Shown: positions 8,614-17,195 of the stretch, piece by piece
How the letters are laid out: each line of letters begins with the position of its first letter
Position numbering within the stretch: position 1 is the first letter of the stretch
Assembly (NCBI RefSeq): GCF_900069005.2
Contig: NZ_LN831279.1
Span: forward strand, 1,024,581 to 1,088,580
Reading direction: 5' to 3'
Origin: Paenibacillus sp. GM2
Lineage (GTDB): Bacteria > Bacillota > Bacilli > Paenibacillales > Paenibacillaceae
Length of the DNA: 64,000 nt
Notes under the pieces: generated by a model
Seen by the model: only the letters and a program-made list of their open reading frames with translations
What the model was told of the DNA's origin: nothing
The model's database searches: none
Position numbers and translations under genes: made by a program

Positions 8614-9291
8614 ATGCAGCTTACTAAACGTCGACTGCAATTTCTGGACAAATTAATTGAATTATATCAGCGCACAAGACTGCCTATTCATTATGAGACA
8701 TTAGCGACCTCCTTAGGTGTGAGCAAATGGACCGCCTATGACATGATGAAGGAAATGGAGAAGCAGGGGTTCGTAAGCCGCAGCTATGAGGTGAACGCCA
8801 AGGAAACCGGGAGATCGCAGGTGGTATTCGCTCCTACCGAGCAGGCTAACGATCTATTTAAGCAGAGCCGGGAGGATAACTTCGATTCGTCCGATTGGGA
8901 GCATACGACAGCGCATATCCGGAAGCTGCTAGGCAGTGTCAAGGACAGCAATGCGAATGAGGTTATTCGCAAAGTCATGAGCGAAATCTCGTCCAAAGCG
9001 TCAAATCTGGAATTCTGCGGTTATATCCTTGGTCTGTTTTTGATCTATATCAAGAAACTTGGAACCAAGACAGAGCGTTTGGTCACTGGACTGGTCAGCA
9101 AGAGACTCCATAGCGAGAGCGGAATTCAACTGTTTGTCGGTACCGTTCTGGGAACGATTATTCAGACGATTAACGATGAAATGGGAAATGAACTGACGGA
9201 GCTGGTCTCCAAGTTTCTGGACACTTTGAACAGACTGTCCAACAACGAGCAGCGAATGCTGTCCGATTTGCTGCATGAAGCTTTAGCTTAA
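8614..9291 (+). CDS. Winged-helix transcriptional regulator of unassigned family
   Basis: 225 residues from the ATG at 8614, which follows GAGGTG by 8 nt; an earlier in-frame ATG at 8512 would place the 22-bp motif inside the gene and has no ribosome binding site. Residues about 1-65 form a helix-turn-helix (YETLATSLGVSKWTAYDMMKEME) with a typical wing, and the rest is a mostly helical effector or dimerisation domain I do not recognise. The same 22-bp motif flanks this gene and the next two, suggesting they form its regulon. Isolated from the upstream region by repeats. Confidence 0.75.
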   Translation: MQLTKRRLQFLDKLIELYQRTRLPIHYETLATSLGVSKWTAYDMMKEMEKQGFVSRSYEVNAKETGRSQVVFAPTEQANDLFKQSREDNFDSSDWEHTTAHIRKLLGSVKDSNANEVIRKVMSEISSKASNLEFCGYILGLFLIYIKKLGTKTERLVTGLVSKRLHSESGIQLFVGTVLGTIIQTINDEMGNELTELVSKFLDTLNRLSNNEQRMLSDLLHEALA

Positions 9292-9310
9292 AGGCTTTAG
9301 CTTTTCGATA

Positions 9311-9332
9311 GTTTTTTGGTCTTTTGTGTATT
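9311..9332 (+). promoter_or_regulatory. 22-bp motif upstream of the patatin gene
   Basis: G, six T, then GGTCTTTTGTGTATT. Identical over 22 bases to 10204-10225. Lies 54 bp before the patatin ATG. Confidence 0.65.
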
Positions 9333-9385
9333 TGGTGTAGTGAAGAATTATTTTAGATGAGTGAAGGAATTAAAGGTGGAGCGTG

Positions 9386-10189
9386 ATGATTATGAAAACC
9401 GGCTTAGTATTGGGCGGAGGAGCCGTGCGGGGTCTGGCGCATATCGGTGTGCTAAAAGTATTCGAGAGGAACGGGATTAAAATCGATCGGATAGCGGGCA
9501 CTAGCATGGGCGGTGTGATCGGCGGCTTGTATGCAGCCGGAGTGCCTGCCGAGGCGATTGAGGATAAGATTCTGAACACTCCGAAATATCGTCTGCTTGA
9601 TATGGGAATTCGCCATCGCGGCCTGCTGGCGGGTAAAGCCGTTCATCAGGTCATTAATGAATTGCTGCAACAGCACAGCACGCAAGGAGTGCTTATCGAG
9701 CAACTCCCGATGGAGTTTAAAGCGATCGCGGTTGATCTGATGTGCGGACAGCAGGTTGTTCTGGATCATGGAGATTTGGGAACCGCTCTGAGGGCGACAA
9801 CCGCATTTCCCGGCGTGTTTGCTCCGTTAATGGATGGCGACCGGATGCTTGTTGATGGCGGAGTGCTTAACAATTTGCCCGTGGAGGAAGCGCTGGATGA
9901 TGGGGAAGCATGTTATATTATTGCCGTGGACGTCGCCAGAGAGCATGAGAAAAAACCGCCGCGCAATATGATCGAGGTAGTCTATCGCTCCTACGGCTTG
10001 ATGGCAGCGGGGCGAAGGCATGTCAGTCTCAAACAGGCCGATTATGTGATCCGTCCGGAGGTAGGGTATTACGCGTCATTTGATTTTACCAAAGCGGAAG
10101 AATGCATTAAGGCGGGGGAAGAGGCTGCAGAAAGATGTCTGGCGGAAATCCGGCAGCGTATTGAACTTGAGCAGTCAAGGGTGGTTTAG
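9386..10189 (+). CDS. Patatin-like phospholipase (RssA-like serine hydrolase)
   Basis: About 267 residues. The complete patatin signature is present: oxyanion loop GGGAVRGLAHIG (near the N-terminus), nucleophile elbow GTSMG (Ser at about residue 43), and catalytic Asp in DGGVLNN (about residue 155). The family hydrolyses acyl ester bonds of phospholipids; no signal peptide, so cytosolic or membrane-associated. Possible starts are GTG 9383, ATG 9386 and ATG 9392, all behind AAAGGTGGA. Preceded by the 22-bp motif and followed, after a second copy of the motif, by a CmpB-type gene on the same strand. Confidence 0.88.
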   Translation: MIMKTGLVLGGGAVRGLAHIGVLKVFERNGIKIDRIAGTSMGGVIGGLYAAGVPAEAIEDKILNTPKYRLLDMGIRHRGLLAGKAVHQVINELLQQHSTQGVLIEQLPMEFKAIAVDLMCGQQVVLDHGDLGTALRATTAFPGVFAPLMDGDRMLVDGGVLNNLPVEEALDDGEACYIIAVDVAREHEKKPPRNMIEVVYRSYGLMAAGRRHVSLKQADYVIRPEVGYYASFDFTKAEECIKAGEEAAERCLAEIRQRIELEQSRVV

Positions 10190-10203
10190 GGGTCTGGCAC
10201 CCT

Positions 10204-10225
10204 GTTTTTTGGTCTTTTGTGTATT
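10204..10225 (+). promoter_or_regulatory. 22-bp motif upstream of the CmpB-like gene
   Basis: Exact repeat of 9311-9332, ending 32 bp before the ATG at 10258. Its T-run may also serve the small hairpin GGGT-CTGGC-ACCC just after the patatin stop. Confidence 0.65.
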
Positions 10226-10257
10226 CATTATTTATAGCGATCAAGGAGTGAAAACTC

Positions 10258-10827
10258 ATGAGCAGCGCATTGGCACAAAGAATGGTACTGTTTGCGATTT
10301 ACGCTTTCGCCGGCTGGCTTCTGGAAACATCCTATGCAAGCATTCGAGAGCGGCGTTTTGTAAATCGGGGCTTTTTGTGCGGGCCCTTTTGCCCCATTTA
10401 TGGCTTTGCAGCGTTATTGATCCTTGCCGTTACAGCACGGGCAGGGGCAAGGCTGGATGATCCTTGGGCACGCGGCCTGGCTATCATCTTGGTGTCCGCT
10501 CTGTTGGTCACCTGGCTGGAATATGCTACAGGTTGGCTACTGGACAGGGTTTTTCATCGAAAATGGTGGAATTACCAGGGCCGAAAAATGAATATCGGTG
10601 GTTACGTCTGTGTAGAATACTCCCTGCTTTGGGGAGCCTTGGCTTTTGTGCTGGCAGAGTTGATCCATCCGGCTATCCTGCAGCTGCTCACGCCTTTACC
10701 GGCCTGGTTCAATATTACAGCGGCCTGGATCATCCTGTTCTATTTCGCCATAGATACAGGCGTCTCAGTCAGTAAGGAATGGCAGCGCAAGCATTCAGCC
10801 GGTTTGCATAGGCTTAAACTGCGCTAG
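10258..10827 (+). CDS. CmpB-type membrane protein (putative ABC-transporter type IV, DUF1113), copy 1
   Basis: 189 residues with about five membrane helices. Family marks are the GWLLETSYASIRERRFVNRG start, CGPFCPIYGFAAL, WLEYATGWLLD, and the KWWNYQGRKMNIGGYVC block (compare RRWWDYSDYHIQLDGYIC in the paralogue at 34920-35438). Molecular function is unknown despite the transporter name. Start ATG at 10258 behind CAAGGAGTG. Shares the 22-bp upstream motif with the patatin and regulator genes; ends at a strong terminator. Confidence 0.82.
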   Translation: MSSALAQRMVLFAIYAFAGWLLETSYASIRERRFVNRGFLCGPFCPIYGFAALLILAVTARAGARLDDPWARGLAIILVSALLVTWLEYATGWLLDRVFHRKWWNYQGRKMNIGGYVCVEYSLLWGALAFVLAELIHPAILQLLTPLPAWFNITAAWIILFYFAIDTGVSVSKEWQRKHSAGLHRLKLR

Positions 10828-10830
10828 TTT

Positions 10831-10893
10831 AATAGGGAGCCGGAAGGCGTTATGAGGAGAGAATCCCTCAGCGCAGCTCGGCTCCTATTTTCT
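10831..10893 (+). terminator. Terminator after the CmpB-like gene, branched hairpin
   Basis: Outer arms AATAGGGAGCCG (10831-10842) and CGGCTCCTATT (10879-10889) with one bulge, inner hairpin TGAGG/CCTCA, followed by TTCTT. Confidence 0.7.
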
Positions 10894-11155
10894 TACCTTC
10901 ACTGCTAATATTCGTCAACGGGAGGCGCAGGCGGTGGGAGCGGATATGTCCGCGTTCAGCCAGCAGCCATTTCAGCGGGGCCGAATTCGGCTCCGAGAGC
11001 CAAGGCATAACAGATTGGATGGTATAGAAAGGTGGCAAATGGAGGGTTACGGACTTGCTTCGATTCGCTAAGATCGGGTTGACTCAGGGTTCGCTGTGAA
11101 GTTAGCTTCACAGGGCCATTCGAAAACAGCGAAAGAAGTGATAGAAGTGGCAAGC
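10894..11155. other. Gene-free stretch before ctaA with one palindrome
   Basis: No convincing coding frame. It holds the hairpin CTGTGAAG-TTAG-CTTCACAG (11094-11113) about 43 bp before the presumed ctaA start. A weak -35-like TTGACT lies at 11079-11084. Confidence 0.4.
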
Positions 11156-11201
11156 ATGGATTTACGAAAATGGCCTGCTGAGCTGGGGGACGTTCATTGG
11201 A

Positions 11202-12080
11202 ATGTTCCTTGTACTGCTTGCAGGGGCATTAGTAACGAAGACGGGCTCTGGACGAGGCTGTGGGAGCGATTGGCCATTATGTAATGGCAAATTTATTCCC
11301 GCTTATACGCTGGAGTCGATGATCGAATATTCGCATCGCATGGTAACGGGAGTAGTAGGTTTGCTCGTGCTCCTGACATTTATTTATACATGGCGTTATT
11401 TAAGGCATCCTGAAGCGTTACTGTATGCAGGCGGCACACTACTGTTCACGATTATCCAGGCCTTGATGGGGGCAGCAGCCGTTATATGGCCACAGCAACC
11501 GGCTGTTATGGCGCTTCATTTTGGAATTTCATTGTTAGCGGTCGCCTGCAGCATGCTGCTTGTGTTATGGAGCCATCGGATGAAGAGAATCGAGAAGCAG
11601 AGCTACGCACGGCAACTCCCTGCGATGGGTTATTTCATGGCTTGCGGAATCTGGCTATTTTGTTACGGTGTAGTGTATCTCGGGGCTTATATACGCCATA
11701 AGCAGGCTGGGGGAGGCTGCAAGGGCTGGCCGCTTTGCAATGGTCAACTGATCCCGGATTTATCCGGTTCGGCAGGACCCGTGTTTGCGCATCGGGCTGC
11801 TGCACTGATCCTGCTTCTGCTTATCATTGGATTCTATGCTCTTGTCCGTAGTGCCAGATGGAAAAAACAGGCTGCAATGGCTGGGCTTCGACCGGTTACG
11901 CTTTGGGCTCTTATTCTGGTCATTGCTCAAATCGGCAGCGGCGCCCTTCTTGGAGTAGCAGCAGGCCATCCGGATTTATTTCTGTTCGCGAGTCTTCTTC
12001 ACAATGTACTGGCTACGATATTGTTCTGCATTTTATCGGACCAAGCGATCCTGTCCTATAAGTACCATAGCTCGACATAA
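11202..12080 (+). CDS. ctaA: Heme A synthase CtaA (COX15), N-terminus possibly frameshifted
   Basis: Converts heme O to heme A for cytochrome c oxidase. Eight membrane helices in two four-helix halves; both halves carry the Cys-pair loop (GRGCGSDWPLCNG, GGGCKGWPLCNG), and the heme-ligand His residues are in EYSHR, ALHFG, FAHR and LLHNV. From the ATG at 11202 the protein starts inside helix 1 and lacks the usual 15 or so residues. A likely original start is the ATG at 11156: reading from there and removing one G from the G5 run at 11185-11189 gives MDLRKWPAELGTFIG joined in frame to MFLVLLAGALV. So either a frameshift or sequence error, or a truncated start. No ctaB or oxidase genes in the window. 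Confidence 0.9.
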   Translation: MFLVLLAGALVTKTGSGRGCGSDWPLCNGKFIPAYTLESMIEYSHRMVTGVVGLLVLLTFIYTWRYLRHPEALLYAGGTLLFTIIQALMGAAAVIWPQQPAVMALHFGISLLAVACSMLLVLWSHRMKRIEKQSYARQLPAMGYFMACGIWLFCYGVVYLGAYIRHKQAGGGCKGWPLCNGQLIPDLSGSAGPVFAHRAAALILLLLIIGFYALVRSARWKKQAAMAGLRPVTLWALILVIAQIGSGALLGVAAGHPDLFLFASLLHNVLATILFCILSDQAILSYKYHSST

Positions 12081-12128
12081 AACAACCGCCAAGCTCAATC
12101 CATCCATTGAGTCTGGTGATTGTTTTAT
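12078..12128. terminator. Bidirectional terminator between ctaA and the MocR gene
   Basis: AAAACAA ... CTCAAT-CCATCC-ATTGAG ... TTGTTTT forms a hairpin with A- and T-rich flanks on both strands, between convergent genes. Confidence 0.75.
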
Positions 12129-12153
12129 GCAAGCCTGCGGTGATTGCAACTGC

Positions 12154-13590
12154 TTAGTCTATCAGACTATGCAGCGCCTCGGCGAATTTAGCGATGCCGC
12201 TCTCGATCTCCTCCGTCTTTGCCCTGGCATATGTGAAGCGGACGAAGCCGGAATCCGAACCATAGACACCGCCGGGCACGAAGACGACGCCTCTTCGGAT
12301 CGCTTCATCCAGCAGCTTGCCGTCAGGCACCTTGGGATGAAGCATGCACCATAAATGCAGGCCGCCTTGCGGAGTGACGAATGAGATCTGCTCGCCTAGC
12401 TCCCTTCGCAAAGACTCGATGAGCAGATCCCGCTTGAATTGGAGCTGGATTTGCAGACGATCCAGATGAGGCTGGAAAGCGTCCGATTTGATAAATTGAG
12501 CGGCAACCTGCTGCGGAATGACGCTCAAGCCGAAGTCCATCTGCTGTCTGGCATCGGCCAAGCGCTGCACGATCGAATTCGGGGCTACCATCCAGCCGAT
12601 CCTTAGGCCGGAGGCGGCAATTTTGGAGAAAGAGCCGATGTAGAGAATGTTACCGTTGGCATCCATCGATTTGAGCGGGGCAGGGGCTGCTCCTTCAAAG
12701 GCTGTTAGGCTGAACGGATCATCCTCAACGATCGGAAGCCCGAGTTCACTGGCGACAGAGAACAATTGCTCACGACGTTCGCTGCTGATAACCGCCCCCG
12801 TCGGATTCTGAAAGTTCGGATTCAGAAACACCATTTTAATCCGATGCTTCTTGTATAACTCTTTTATGTCTTCGGGGTGGACGCCGTATTAGTCGACAGG
12901 CAGTCGGAACAGGCGGAGTCCGGCCGATTGGAACATCGGCAGCGAGTAGCAGTAGGACGGATCTTCAACCGCCACCGCGTCCCCGGGGGAGAGCAGGCAT
13001 TGCGTAATCAGATATAGCGATTGCTGAGAACCCGAGGTTATCATGATCGACGATTCCGTAGTCTGGATTCCCCGGTACTTCTGCAAATGCTCGACCAGGG
13101 CTTGTCTTAGCGGTATATAGCCCTGCGGGTTGTCATAGCCCAGATATGTGGTGTAGTGATGCTCACGCATCAGGGCGGCAATTTCATCAAGCGGGGCTAA
13201 ATCTGCAGCTAATTCACCGCTTGCAAAGTCGATCAGCGAAGGATCTTGACTAAGCGCATCCCTTATTTTGCGCAAAAAAGGCAGATTGGGCAGGAAGCTT
13301 CCGCCCTCAGCATATCGGTTCCAATTTGGCGTATGTTTTGGTGTGGCGCCCCATTTGGTCCGGCTTACCCGTGTTCCACTGCCCGTGCGGCTTTCGATGA
13401 TCCCCATCGATCGCAGCTCGGCGAACGCAAGGATCACGGTGCTGCGATTTACACCGAGCTGCTCGGCCAGCTTTCGTTCCGACGGGAGCAGGCTGCCTGG
13501 GGGGAACTCGCTGTAGGCGATTCTCTTCTCCAGATGATCGGCAATTTGTTCATAGAGCGGTTTCTTGCTATGACGGTCGGGTTTCCACAT
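12154..13590 (-). pseudogene. MocR/GntR-type PLP-dependent regulator interrupted by an in-frame stop
   Basis: One continuous reading frame encodes a GntR winged helix (KPLYEQIADHLEKRI, LPSERKLAEQLGVNRSTV) fused to a class I aminotransferase-like domain (SGSQQSLYLI, EDPSYCYS, then NPNFQNPTG, the Lys-containing YIGSFSKIAASGLRIGW, and a normal C-terminus). It is broken by a single TAA at 12889-12891, after ...FRLPVD; the frame resumes immediately with YGVH, where relatives usually carry an acidic or Gln codon. The start is the ATG at 13590 or 13596 behind GAAGGTG; longer frames lack family similarity. Such regulators typically control PLP or amino-acid genes. Either a recent pseudogene or a sequencing error; both halves are otherwise intact. 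Confidence 0.85.
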
Positions 13591-13810
13591 GTTCATCACC
13601 TTCAGTTGTGAATCTGGCTTATTGTGACTTTTATCATACCACTGATCCTTAGGATTGCAGGGGCTGTTTTCATCACAACCTTGACAATTTTTTTGCGATC
13701 CATTGAACATGACGGGTTCTGACGTGATAAATTGATTGGGGCGCTCAGGCAATCCAGTCTGATCCCCCGCCTTAGACTTAGAACGTCGAAATGGTGGGAA
13801 TAGATAAAGT

Positions 13811-14300
13811 CACTTCTAACGAAACCTGGTATCGCTATTGGGCCTCAAAAGGACTCTCGATTTCTAACGAAACAGGGTATCGTTACTGAAGGAAAATCGG
13901 GGCCTAAAGCTTGTTTCGTTTCTATATGACGGGTTTTACAGTTCGAGAGATGAACAAAGCCAACTCTAACGAAACCTAGTATCGCTATTGGGCCTCAAAA
14001 GGACTCTCGATTTCTAACGAAACAGGGTATCGTTATTGAAGGCAAATCGGGGCCTAAAGCTTGTTTTTCTCCCAAATAACGATATGAGGTTTCGTTAGAA
14101 TAATAATTTGGTTATTTGGGTTGAAATAGCGATACGGTGTTTCGTTAAAAGTTGTATAGGCTAGTCAACAAGCTGTTCAACAGTTCGGAATAGGGGGCAG
14201 GCCGATTTTACACCTTTAGCCCTCAGGCTCGTTTCCGTATTAGGTTTCCAATCCGCTCTGCATTAGCTCTCAAGCCACACCACATAATCCAACCTACTTA
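13811..14300 (-). repeat. Composite repeat copy 3, inverted, with six palindromes and a minisatellite remnant
   Basis: Reverse complement of the 7244-8238 type repeats. Palindromes at 13817, 13865 (extra pair), then 13967, 14015, 14077 and 14127 (spacing 48/62/50). The right flank (about 14150-14235) matches the conserved left flank of copies 1 and 2, and 14240-14300 matches a degraded 45-bp minisatellite unit read on the minus strand. The terminal hairpin of the other copies is missing. Confidence 0.85.
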
Positions 14301-14455
14301 GCCTATGAACAATTTCTACGTAAACCCGGTTTTTGATACGCAGATGAACATTTCGTTTGGCCGGGTAATAAAGCCCGTCTGGATGAAAATTTTGTTTGGA
14401 CCCTCCGCATAGAGTATCTTCTCCAAAAAGGCTCGCCAATGAGGGGGAAATGTTC

Positions 14456-14785
14456 TTATGAAACAGGGGTTCCGTTTGGAACAGCGTGGTCAGGTTTGAG
14501 CAGGATCACATCGCCAGCCTCCGGAACGCCACCTATAACAAGCACCTCCGATTTAAATCCCGCGACCCTCCTTGGCGGGAAGTTGACGACAGCTGCGACT
14601 TGGCGGCCAATGATAGATTCAGGTGCATATCTCTTTGTAATTTGGGCGCTTGAGCTTTTGATGCCGAGCTCTCCAAAATCAATTTTCATTTTAATGGCTG
14701 GTTGGCGCGCTTCCGGGAAGGGCTCTGCTTCCACAATGGTACCGATTCGGATATCAAGTTTTAAAAAGTCTTCAATGGTGGCCAT
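14456..14785 (-). CDS. csaA: CsaA-type tRNA-binding-domain chaperone
   Basis: 109 residues, the full length of Bacillus CsaA. It consists of one OB-fold tRNA-binding domain of the EMAP/Trbp111 type: [24 protein letters not shown] at the start, then KSSSAQIT and a basic-aromatic patch ([18 protein letters not shown]) ending VPNGTPVS. CsaA has chaperone-like activity in protein export and binds RNA. The start ATG at 14785 is preceded by AGAAGGAGAT, a strong site. A monocistronic gene between repeat families. Confidence 0.92.
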   Translation of the reverse strand: MATIEDFLKLDIRIGTIVEAEPFPEARQPAIKMKIDFGELGIKSSSAQITKRYAPESIIGRQVAAVVNFPPRRVAGFKSEVLVIGGVPEAGDVILLKPDHAVPNGTPVS

Positions 14786-14827
14786 AAATAATCTCCTTCT
14801 GGTAAACGATTTGTCCTAAATAGAGGA

Positions 14828-15122
14828 GTTCAAAAAGTCTACTATTGATCTAAAGTGAGCCGAAGTGAGTCAAAGCAGCAGTTCAACTCGGGGCATCGAA
14901 TCATGAATTCACACGGATCTAGCGAATGCTTACGAAGTCATGTTACCAGCAGAGCAGCACATGGTGATGACTTTTCCCACTTCAAGCAACTGCCTTCCGA
15001 GGTCTTTTTTTTCAAAAACGTGTAGTTCTGCCCCTCAACCCCTGGCTTCAACCAAGCAGAGCGTTTGAAAAAACGCACCTAGCAAAGCATAAGCTTCGAT
15101 ACTGAAACAGAACTTTTTGAAC
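14828..15122 (-). repeat. TIR element A (295 bp, ends GTTCAAAAAG/CTTTTTGAAC)
   Basis: Perfect 10-bp inverted ends at 14828-14837 and 15113-15122. Read on the minus strand it aligns with 21895-22290 and 37051-37435, sharing blocks such as GAAGCCAGGG and AACATGACTTCGTAAGCATT. No open frame of note and no target duplication seen. Confidence 0.75.
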
Positions 15123-15206
15123 ACATATTAAATAGGTTAGTAGTATCACTATAACATTTTGATCGAATAGACCAAATAAATAAGTGCTTTTCGATATATA
15201 AACAAA

Positions 15207-15262
15207 TGGATGGCTGCACAAACATAAAAGTGGATGGTTACAATTTATGGTCTATTGGATGG
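15207..15262. promoter_or_regulatory. Three TGGATGG direct repeats upstream of the nitrilase gene
   Basis: Copies begin at 15207, 15231 and 15256, i.e. every 24-25 bp, in an AT-rich leader. Possible regulator binding sites for the nitrilase promoter; no regulator can be named. Confidence 0.35.
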
Positions 15263-15356
15263 TTTAATTTAGTCCACTCTCTTTTATGATAGGGTTCAGG
15301 GTTCGATAAGATACCTCCATGTATTGCCGGAATCGATCATAGAGAGGGATGATAAA

Positions 15357-16307
15357 GTGAGAAATCGGCAGGTGAAAGTAGCAGTCGTTCAAGCCGCCCC
15401 CATCTTGTTCAATAAGCAGTCGGCCTTGGACAAGATCGCTGTGGTGATGAAGGAAGCAGCTGAACAGGGAGCGGAGCTGATCGTCTTCCCTGAAGTGTTC
15501 CTGCCGGGATACCCGCGCGGTCTGAGCTTCGGAGCACGCGTCGGAAGCCGTACACCCGAGGGGCGAAAAGATTGGGAACGCTATTGGTCCAGCGCCATCG
15601 ATGTTCCTGGTAATGAGACGAAGCAGATTGGGGATTTGGCCAGGGAATTGGGGGTTCATCTTGTTATCGGTGTTGTGGAGCGCGATCAGGAGTTCAGTAC
15701 GGGCACTTTATTTAATACGATGATCTATATCGGGCCTGACGGGGAACTGCTGGGCAAGCATCGCAAGCTGGTTCCTACCGGCTCCGAACGGCTGCTATGG
15801 GGGCAAGGCGACGGCAGCACATTAACCGTGATCGATACCCCCTTTGGCAGGGTAGGTGGGTTGATCTGCTGGGAGAATTATATGCCGCTAGCCCGAACAG
15901 CGATGTATGCGCAGGGGATCGATATCTATGTAGCCCCGACGGCGGATGCACGGGATTCATGGCAGTCGACAATTCGCCATATTGCTTGCGAAGGCCGCTG
16001 CTTTGTCCTCTCCTGTAATCAGTTCGCAACCAGGGAATCCTACCCCGCGGACCTGGCCTGTTATCCGGATATCGAGCAGGATCCCGAAGTGCTTAGTAGA
16101 GGGGGGAGCGCAATTGTGGGACCGTTAGGGGAATATGTTGCGGAGCCGCTCTATAACCAGGAGGGCATGCTCGTGGCAACGCTGGATCTCTCCGAGGTCG
16201 TACAGAGCCGGTTTGACTTCGATCCGGTGGGGCATTATAGCCGTCCGGATGTTTTTCAGTTGATTGTGAATGAGACGAAGCAGGACATTGTACAGAGAAA
16301 ACAATAG
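15357..16307 (+). CDS. Nitrilase (carbon-nitrogen hydrolase family)
   Basis: About 316 residues. The catalytic triad is visible: Glu in IVFPEVFLPGYPRG, Lys in LLGKHRKLVPTGSER, and Cys in GGLICWENYMPLAR. The CWENYMPLAR form plus IAPTAD-like and HIACEGRCFVLSCNQ segments place it with true nitrilases (R-CN to acid plus ammonia) rather than amidases. The start GTG at 15357 sits 8 nt after GAGAGGG; the upstream TTG at 15324 lacks a site. Cytosolic. The HD-domain gene follows 42 nt later and may be cotranscribed. The leader has three spaced TGGATGG repeats. Confidence 0.9.
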   Translation: MRNRQVKVAVVQAAPILFNKQSALDKIAVVMKEAAEQGAELIVFPEVFLPGYPRGLSFGARVGSRTPEGRKDWERYWSSAIDVPGNETKQIGDLARELGVHLVIGVVERDQEFSTGTLFNTMIYIGPDGELLGKHRKLVPTGSERLLWGQGDGSTLTVIDTPFGRVGGLICWENYMPLARTAMYAQGIDIYVAPTADARDSWQSTIRHIACEGRCFVLSCNQFATRESYPADLACYPDIEQDPEVLSRGGSAIVGPLGEYVAEPLYNQEGMLVATLDLSEVVQSRFDFDPVGHYSRPDVFQLIVNETKQDIVQRKQ

Positions 16308-16349
16308 ACAACTATAAATTTTTTATAGCATAAAAAGGGGTTGGAGAGA

Positions 16350-16922
16350 TTGGAAAAAAGCTTGAGAGAACGGTTAGAGACCATTCTGCTAACGAATGAG
16401 GACGTAGCCTCAGCGGAAGAGGAATTGCTGTCGATCCTTCCAGAACTTATCGTCTGCAAAGATTGTGAGCAGCATATGCCGGCGCATCGACTGTCTGTGC
16501 TTCTTCATACTTACGAGGTAGTGGATGGAGTGAGGAAGGATCTTGCTCTGAAGCTAGCGGCATTATTCCATGATATCGGCAAGCCGTATACCAAGGTTAC
16601 ACGGGATGGAGTGGACAGCTTCAAGGGGCATGAAGAGATTAGCGTTATTCTGGGGGATTTCATCCTGCAGCGTCTGGACTTCGACGATACGATTCGGCGG
16701 GAGGTTGGTATGCTGGTCAAATACCATGATACTGAATTGTTCCCGATCCAGGAGAGCATAGACGATATTACCGGAAAAATAGGTATAGATCTGGTACTTC
16801 CGTTGCTGGAGCTGCAGCTCTCTGATCTGCTGGCCCATTCCGAGCAGAAGGTGAAGGCCCTCTTGCCGCAAAGAGAGGATACGCTGAAGTTTTTCTTGAG
16901 CAGTGTAGGCAGCAAGTTGTAG
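16350..16922 (+). CDS. HD-domain phosphohydrolase-like protein
   Basis: About 190 residues. The metal-binding HD motif is intact: His in LLHTYEVVD, HD in AALFHDIGKPYTK, His in KGHEEISV and a later LVKYHDTE. This matches small HD hydrolases related to the HD domain of tRNA nucleotidyltransferases; substrate unknown. Starts with TTG at 16350 (or TTG 16341) behind AAAAGGGG. It follows the nitrilase gene closely and ends 23 bp before a palindrome module. Confidence 0.8.
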   Translation: MEKSLRERLETILLTNEDVASAEEELLSILPELIVCKDCEQHMPAHRLSVLLHTYEVVDGVRKDLALKLAALFHDIGKPYTKVTRDGVDSFKGHEEISVILGDFILQRLDFDDTIRREVGMLVKYHDTELFPIQESIDDITGKIGIDLVLPLLELQLSDLLAHSEQKVKALLPQREDTLKFFLSSVGSKL

Positions 16923-16945
16923 TGATCCACTTGGTTCTGTAGTTC

Positions 16946-17128
16946 TAACGAAACTCCATATCGTTATTTTCGCAAAAACAGCATTAAATTAAATCTAACG
17001 AAACACCATAACGTTATTTGTGTTCCATTTGATCAAAAAACCATGAAAGTGGCAAAATAACGATCCACCGTTTCGTTAAAATTCCCAACAGCACTTTTTG
17101 GTGCAAATAGCGATCTCCTGTTTCGTTA
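16946..17128. repeat. Palindrome module 4 between convergent genes
   Basis: Elements at 16946-16966, 16996-17016 (forward) and 17058-17078, 17108-17128 (reverse); spacing 50/62/50. Spacer sequences differ from the composite-repeat copies, so the spacing is conserved without the sequence. No minisatellite beside it. Confidence 0.9.
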
Positions 17129-17195
17129 GAAAACGGGATCAAAGGTTAAGAAGGAAGCCCTGGTTCGGGCCTCCCTTTGTGTATAGTGCGGCAGC

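Noticed and set aside
10896..11201. Possible small gene between the CmpB-like gene and ctaA
   Set aside because: No frame with a start, ribosome binding site and plausible protein sequence; the best candidate is explained as the frameshifted ctaA start.
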